This document shows positions 61,104 through 64,000 of a stretch of DNA of 64,000 nucleotides, piece after piece. The position numbers and the translations under genes were made by a program. This DNA comes from SIG299 sp964544055 (GTDB lineage: Bacteria > Bacillota > Clostridia > Lachnospirales > Lachnospiraceae): positions 6,354 through 70,353 of the forward strand of contig CAZJAA010000012.1 of assembly GCA_964544055.1 (NCBI GenBank). Direction: 5' to 3'. Each line of letters begins with the position of its first letter. Positions within the stretch are counted from its first letter, which is position 1. The notes below the pieces were generated by a model. The model saw only the letters and a list, made by a program, of their open reading frames with translations. It did not search any database and was not told where the DNA came from.

Positions 61104-61412
61104 TTATTCTTCGGTTTCCGGTTCTTTTTCGGAAGAAGTTTCTGCTTCCGCTTCGGTGTCAGCGTCAGTTTCTTCTTCGAATTCTTCGTCGTCGAGGTCA
61201 TCAAAATCATCCAAATCGTCAAGATAATCCGGATTCATATAGCGGTATACTCCGTAGGCAATGGTTGCAATGGCTGCGATTGCACCAACGATAGCAAGTA
61301 TCCAGACTACAACGTGACAGGATTTCTTTTCTGGTTCTTTTTCTTTTTTGCCAAGAAGCTCGGCTAATTTAGCGTTGCTGGCAATAAGTTCATCAATTTT
61401 TTTCATGTACAT
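61104..61412 (-). CDS. Small membrane protein with acidic tail
   Basis: A 102-residue protein: about 30 polar residues, one membrane span (HVVVWILAIVGAIAAIATIAYGVY, about 33-56), then a strongly acidic Asp/Glu-rich tail (DDLDDFDDLDDEEFEEETDA onward). No enzymatic family recognised; similar small proteins are frequent in Lachnospiraceae. AAAGGA lies seven bases before the first ATG at 61412. It follows pcrA's downstream end on the same strand by position but is separated from it by about 95 bp. Confidence 0.7.
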   Translation of the reverse strand: MYMKKIDELIASNAKLAELLGKKEKEPEKKSCHVVVWILAIVGAIAAIATIAYGVYRYMNPDYLDDLDDFDDLDDEEFEEETDADTEAEAETSSEKEPETEE

Positions 61413-61506
61413 ATTCGCGTCCTTTCTGATATATTAATCTAAGAATCATTTTAGTATCTACAGTATAACACTTTACTTAAAAATTTACTATATAAAACTT
61501 TATTTT

Positions 61507-63867
61507 TTACAGTTTTTTTAAATTTGCAAAGGTGGAAAGCAGTTTTTTTGTACCATAATGTGGAAAATCCACAGTGACCTCATGTCCGTTTTTTCCTTTG
61601 ACAATGGATTTTACAACACCGGTGCCAAATTTGATGTGCAGGACGGTGTCTCCGACATCATAGGAAAGTGCTGTGGCAGGAGAAGCAGCAGGTTTGTCAA
61701 ACATGGTATAGGCATTGTATGTAGATGGTACACCAGAACCAGGAACCGCATAGGAAACCGAAGGACGAGTACCGCCATAGGCAGGCGAGGAAAAGCTTTT
61801 CTTAACGTTTTGATAGGTGTTCGACTTTGACTGGCGTACTTCGCTGCCGGCAAAGGCATTGCTCTGGCGGAATGGGGAATCTCCGCCGGAAGGGGAGGTG
61901 ATGTTCAGCAGGTAACGCGGAATTTCTTTAATAAAACGCGATATAGCATTGAACTGGTTTTCTCCACGCATCATTCGGCGAGAAGCAGCACTTAAATAGA
62001 GTTCATTCATGGCACGGGTAATTCCAACGTAGCAGAGCCGTCGTTCTTCTTCTATTTCTGCATCCGGATTTTCGGCGTTCAAAGACATAAAGCTTGGAAA
62101 GAGCCCTTCCTCCATACCACACAAAAATACATATGGGAACTCCAAACCTTTGGCATTGTGAAGTGTCATAAGGGAAACATAATTATTGGAGTCGTCCTTG
62201 GATTCTTCTTCGGAAGCGGCTTCTTCACTGTTTAAGCCGCAGTATTCCAGAAATCCGGTAAGGGTTGGAAGATCCTCGGTCTGTTCATAACGTTCTGCAT
62301 AGGAGATGAGGGCATCAATGTTCTGGAGGCGTTCTTCTGCTGTGTCCGGTTCTTCTGCACGAAGCTCGTCAATATATCCGGTTTCGGATAGAAGCAGCTT
62401 GATTAACTGTTTTAAGGAGCAGTTGTTCTGATGCTGTTCATAACGAAGACTTTCAATCAGGGCAAGGAAAGACTGGAGCTTTGCACGGGCACGGTCTACG
62501 GAAGGAATACTTTCAACACGCTCTAAGGCTGCATACAGGTTCATGCCGTGGAAAACAGCATAGTCTTTTAAACGGTCGATGGTGGTAAGTCCGATACCGC
62601 GCTTGGGAACATTGATAATGCGGGTTAAGGCAATATCATCTCTGGCATTGTCGATGGTTTTTAAGTAAGCAAGGATGTCCTTGATTTCCTTTCGCTGGAA
62701 GAAGCTTAATGCACCGATGGTTTTTGCCTTGATATGCTTGGCACGCAGGGCTTTTTCAAATATCAGAGACTGCGCATTTGTACGGTAAAGTATGGCAAAA
62801 TCCTTAAACTCGCAGTTTTTTTCACAGAGAAGTTCTTCAATTTTATCAGCAACAAAATTGCCTTCATCAATGTCGGATTCATATCGCGTAAAATGGACAG
62901 CACTTCCTTCTGCATTGTCGGTCCAGAGGGATTTATCTTTTCTTCCACGGTTATTGTGAATGACTTCATTGGCAGCGGCAAGAATGCTTTTTGTGGAACG
63001 GTAATTTTGCTCCAGCTTGATAACTCTTGCAGTTGGATATTCTTTTTCGAAGTTTAAAATGTTGTAAATATTGGCACCACGGAATTTGTAGATGGACTGG
63101 TCATCATCACCTACCACACAAAGATTATGTTCAATTTCGCCATATTCGTTTTCTGAGGTGGCAAGCAGCTTGATGAGCTGGAACTGTGCAGTATTGGTGT
63201 CCTGATATTCGTCGACCATTATGTAGCGGAAGCGGCGGCGGTAGTATTCAAGAACATCCGGATATGCATGAAAAAGTTCCACTGTTTTGAAGATTAAATC
63301 GTCAAAATCCAGTGCATTATTGTCTTTTAGGCGTCGCTGGTATTCTATGTAAACCTCGGAAATTCGTTTGGACGTAAAATCGTATGCGGTGAGAGCATAG
63401 GCATCCGGACCAACGAGCTCGTCCTTGGCAGAGGAAATCGCAGAAAGAAATGCTTTTTCCTTCATCTGTTTGGTGTCGATTTGCAGCTGCTTTAACACAT
63501 CTTTCATTAAGGATTTCTGGTCATCTGCGTCATAAATTGTAAAATTCCGGTCGTAGCCGATGTTTTCAATGAAACGTCGAAGAATACGGACACAGGTGGA
63601 ATGAAAGGTGCTGACCCAGATGTTTGCAGACTGTTCCGTACCGACCGTTTTTTCTACACGATCCTTCATTTCTTTGGCTGCTTTATTTGTAAATGTAATT
63701 GCCAGAATCTGATATGGACTTACTCCTTTTTCGGAAATAAGGTAGGCAATACGATGGGTAAGTACTCTTGTTTTTCCGGAGCCGGCACCTGCCAGAATAA
63801 GCAGAGGACCGCGATCGTGCCGGACGGCAGCTAATTGTTCCGGATTTAAAGAATCATAGATACTCAT
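61507..63867 (-). CDS. pcrA: ATP-dependent DNA helicase PcrA/UvrD
   Basis: A 786-residue superfamily 1A helicase acting in repair and replication restart. N-terminal Q motif LNPEQLAAVRHDRGPLLILAGAGSGKT with Walker A, TFTNKAAKEM (motif Ia), VDEYQDTN (motif II), VGDDDQSIYKFRGA (motif III) and LEQNYRST (motif IV); motif V/VI near VSLMTLHNAKGLEFPYVF and YVGITRAMNELYLS. The C-terminal YDVGDTVLHIKFGTGVVKSI is the Tudor-like domain of PcrA. The start at 63867 has AAGGAG nine bases upstream; longer frames are Phe-rich and unlikely. A LexA-type box overlaps the promoter. Confidence 0.96.
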   Translation of the reverse strand: MSIYDSLNPEQLAAVRHDRGPLLILAGAGSGKTRVLTHRIAYLISEKGVSPYQILAITFTNKAAKEMKDRVEKTVGTEQSANIWVSTFHSTCVRILRRFIENIGYDRNFTIYDADDQKSLMKDVLKQLQIDTKQMKEKAFLSAISSAKDELVGPDAYALTAYDFTSKRISEVYIEYQRRLKDNNALDFDDLIFKTVELFHAYPDVLEYYRRRFRYIMVDEYQDTNTAQFQLIKLLATSENEYGEIEHNLCVVGDDDQSIYKFRGANIYNILNFEKEYPTARVIKLEQNYRSTKSILAAANEVIHNNRGRKDKSLWTDNAEGSAVHFTRYESDIDEGNFVADKIEELLCEKNCEFKDFAILYRTNAQSLIFEKALRAKHIKAKTIGALSFFQRKEIKDILAYLKTIDNARDDIALTRIINVPKRGIGLTTIDRLKDYAVFHGMNLYAALERVESIPSVDRARAKLQSFLALIESLRYEQHQNNCSLKQLIKLLLSETGYIDELRAEEPDTAEERLQNIDALISYAERYEQTEDLPTLTGFLEYCGLNSEEAASEEESKDDSNNYVSLMTLHNAKGLEFPYVFLCGMEEGLFPSFMSLNAENPDAEIEEERRLCYVGITRAMNELYLSAASRRMMRGENQFNAISRFIKEIPRYLLNITSPSGGDSPFRQSNAFAGSEVRQSKSNTYQNVKKSFSSPAYGGTRPSVSYAVPGSGVPSTYNAYTMFDKPAASPATALSYDVGDTVLHIKFGTGVVKSIVKGKNGHEVTVDFPHYGTKKLLSTFANLKKL

Positions 63868-63893
63868 GTTCACAACTCCTTGTATTTTTTTTT

Positions 63894-63907
63894 CGAACTT
63901 AAGTTCT
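63894..63907 (-). promoter_or_regulatory. LexA/DinR-type SOS box before pcrA
   Basis: CGAACTTAAGTTCT at 63894-63907 fits the Gram-positive SOS box CGAAC-N4-GTTCG in nine of ten fixed positions. It lies directly downstream of the pcrA -10 box, where repressor binding would block initiation. Confidence 0.7.
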
Positions 63908-63936
63908 ATTCTAACATAAAGATAGAAAAATGAAAA
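63908..63936 (-). promoter_or_regulatory. Promoter of pcrA
   Basis: On the minus strand TTTTCA (63936-63931), 17 bp, TAGAAT (63913-63908). Confidence 0.6.
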
Positions 63937-64000
63937 GTAAAAAAAGAAAAAGAAGTTGAAAAAGTATCTTGTCATATAGTTTTTAATACTATATAATAAT

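Overview
The window looks like a chromosomal segment of a Clostridia bacterium, most probably a Lachnospiraceae (Roseburia/Eubacterium-like). The reasons are a low-to-moderate GC content, many sigma-A promoters with 17-bp spacers, strong AGGAGG ribosome sites, T-box leaders on tyrS and serS, a LexA/DinR-type SOS box on pcrA, a PurO-type IMP cyclohydrolase beside a stand-alone AICAR transformylase, and families common in that group (Mbeg1-like DUF2974, DUF6033, BlaI/BlaR1). No assignment could be checked against a database here.

Layout. 0-7.3 kb: acyltransferase, iron alcohol dehydrogenase, two Nudix hydrolases, a large Fe-S flavin enoate-reductase-like enzyme and both aconitase X subunits. 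7.4-14 kb: a frameshifted AAA/nuclease gene, YbaK, a HAD phosphatase, an AEC transporter, an ABC-F protein behind an attenuator-like leader, and a RelB/YoeB pair with a nonsense-mutated toxin. 14-18 kb: ECF sigma, anti-sigma and secreted protein, then an HD-GYP protein. 18-22.4 kb: the last two steps of purine synthesis (purO, AICAR transformylase), small accessory genes and an ATPase remnant. 22.6-34 kb: EF-G paralogue, a BlaI/BlaR1 locus with a secreted protein, serS with a T-box, a FliD-like protein, tRNA-Gly, glf and an orphan HTH-fused adenine methyltransferase. 34-36 kb: tyrS with a T-box. 36-46 kb: a compact 12-gene operon for a highly divergent Tad/Cpa-like secretion or pilus machine, followed by a probable structured small RNA. 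46-51.6 kb: TraX, galK, galT, lepB and DUF6033. 51.8-64 kb: an MCP broken by an amber codon, a heterodimeric ABC exporter, pheA, Mbeg1-like hydrolase, an orphan NMT1-type lipoprotein, a small acidic membrane protein and pcrA.

Most interesting points. (1) Two distant intergenic regions (about 2152-2290 and 50608-50762) are homologous. They fold into the same hairpins and a pseudoknot whose two strands change together, ending one or two bases before the Shine-Dalgarno sequence of an unrelated gene; this looks like an undescribed cis-regulatory RNA or RNA-bearing repeat. (2) The Tad-like operon carries a stand-alone copy of the ATPase N-domain, two degenerate CpaE-like proteins, a fused TadB/TadC membrane protein and no recognisable pilin or prepilin peptidase. 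(3) A promoter, three strong hairpins and a terminator define a candidate RNA of about 220 nt at 45963-46181. (4) The ABC-F leader has a three-codon ORF, a terminator and a possible antiterminator strand. Three otherwise intact genes carry single-base disruptions, indicating recent pseudogenisation or sequencing error.
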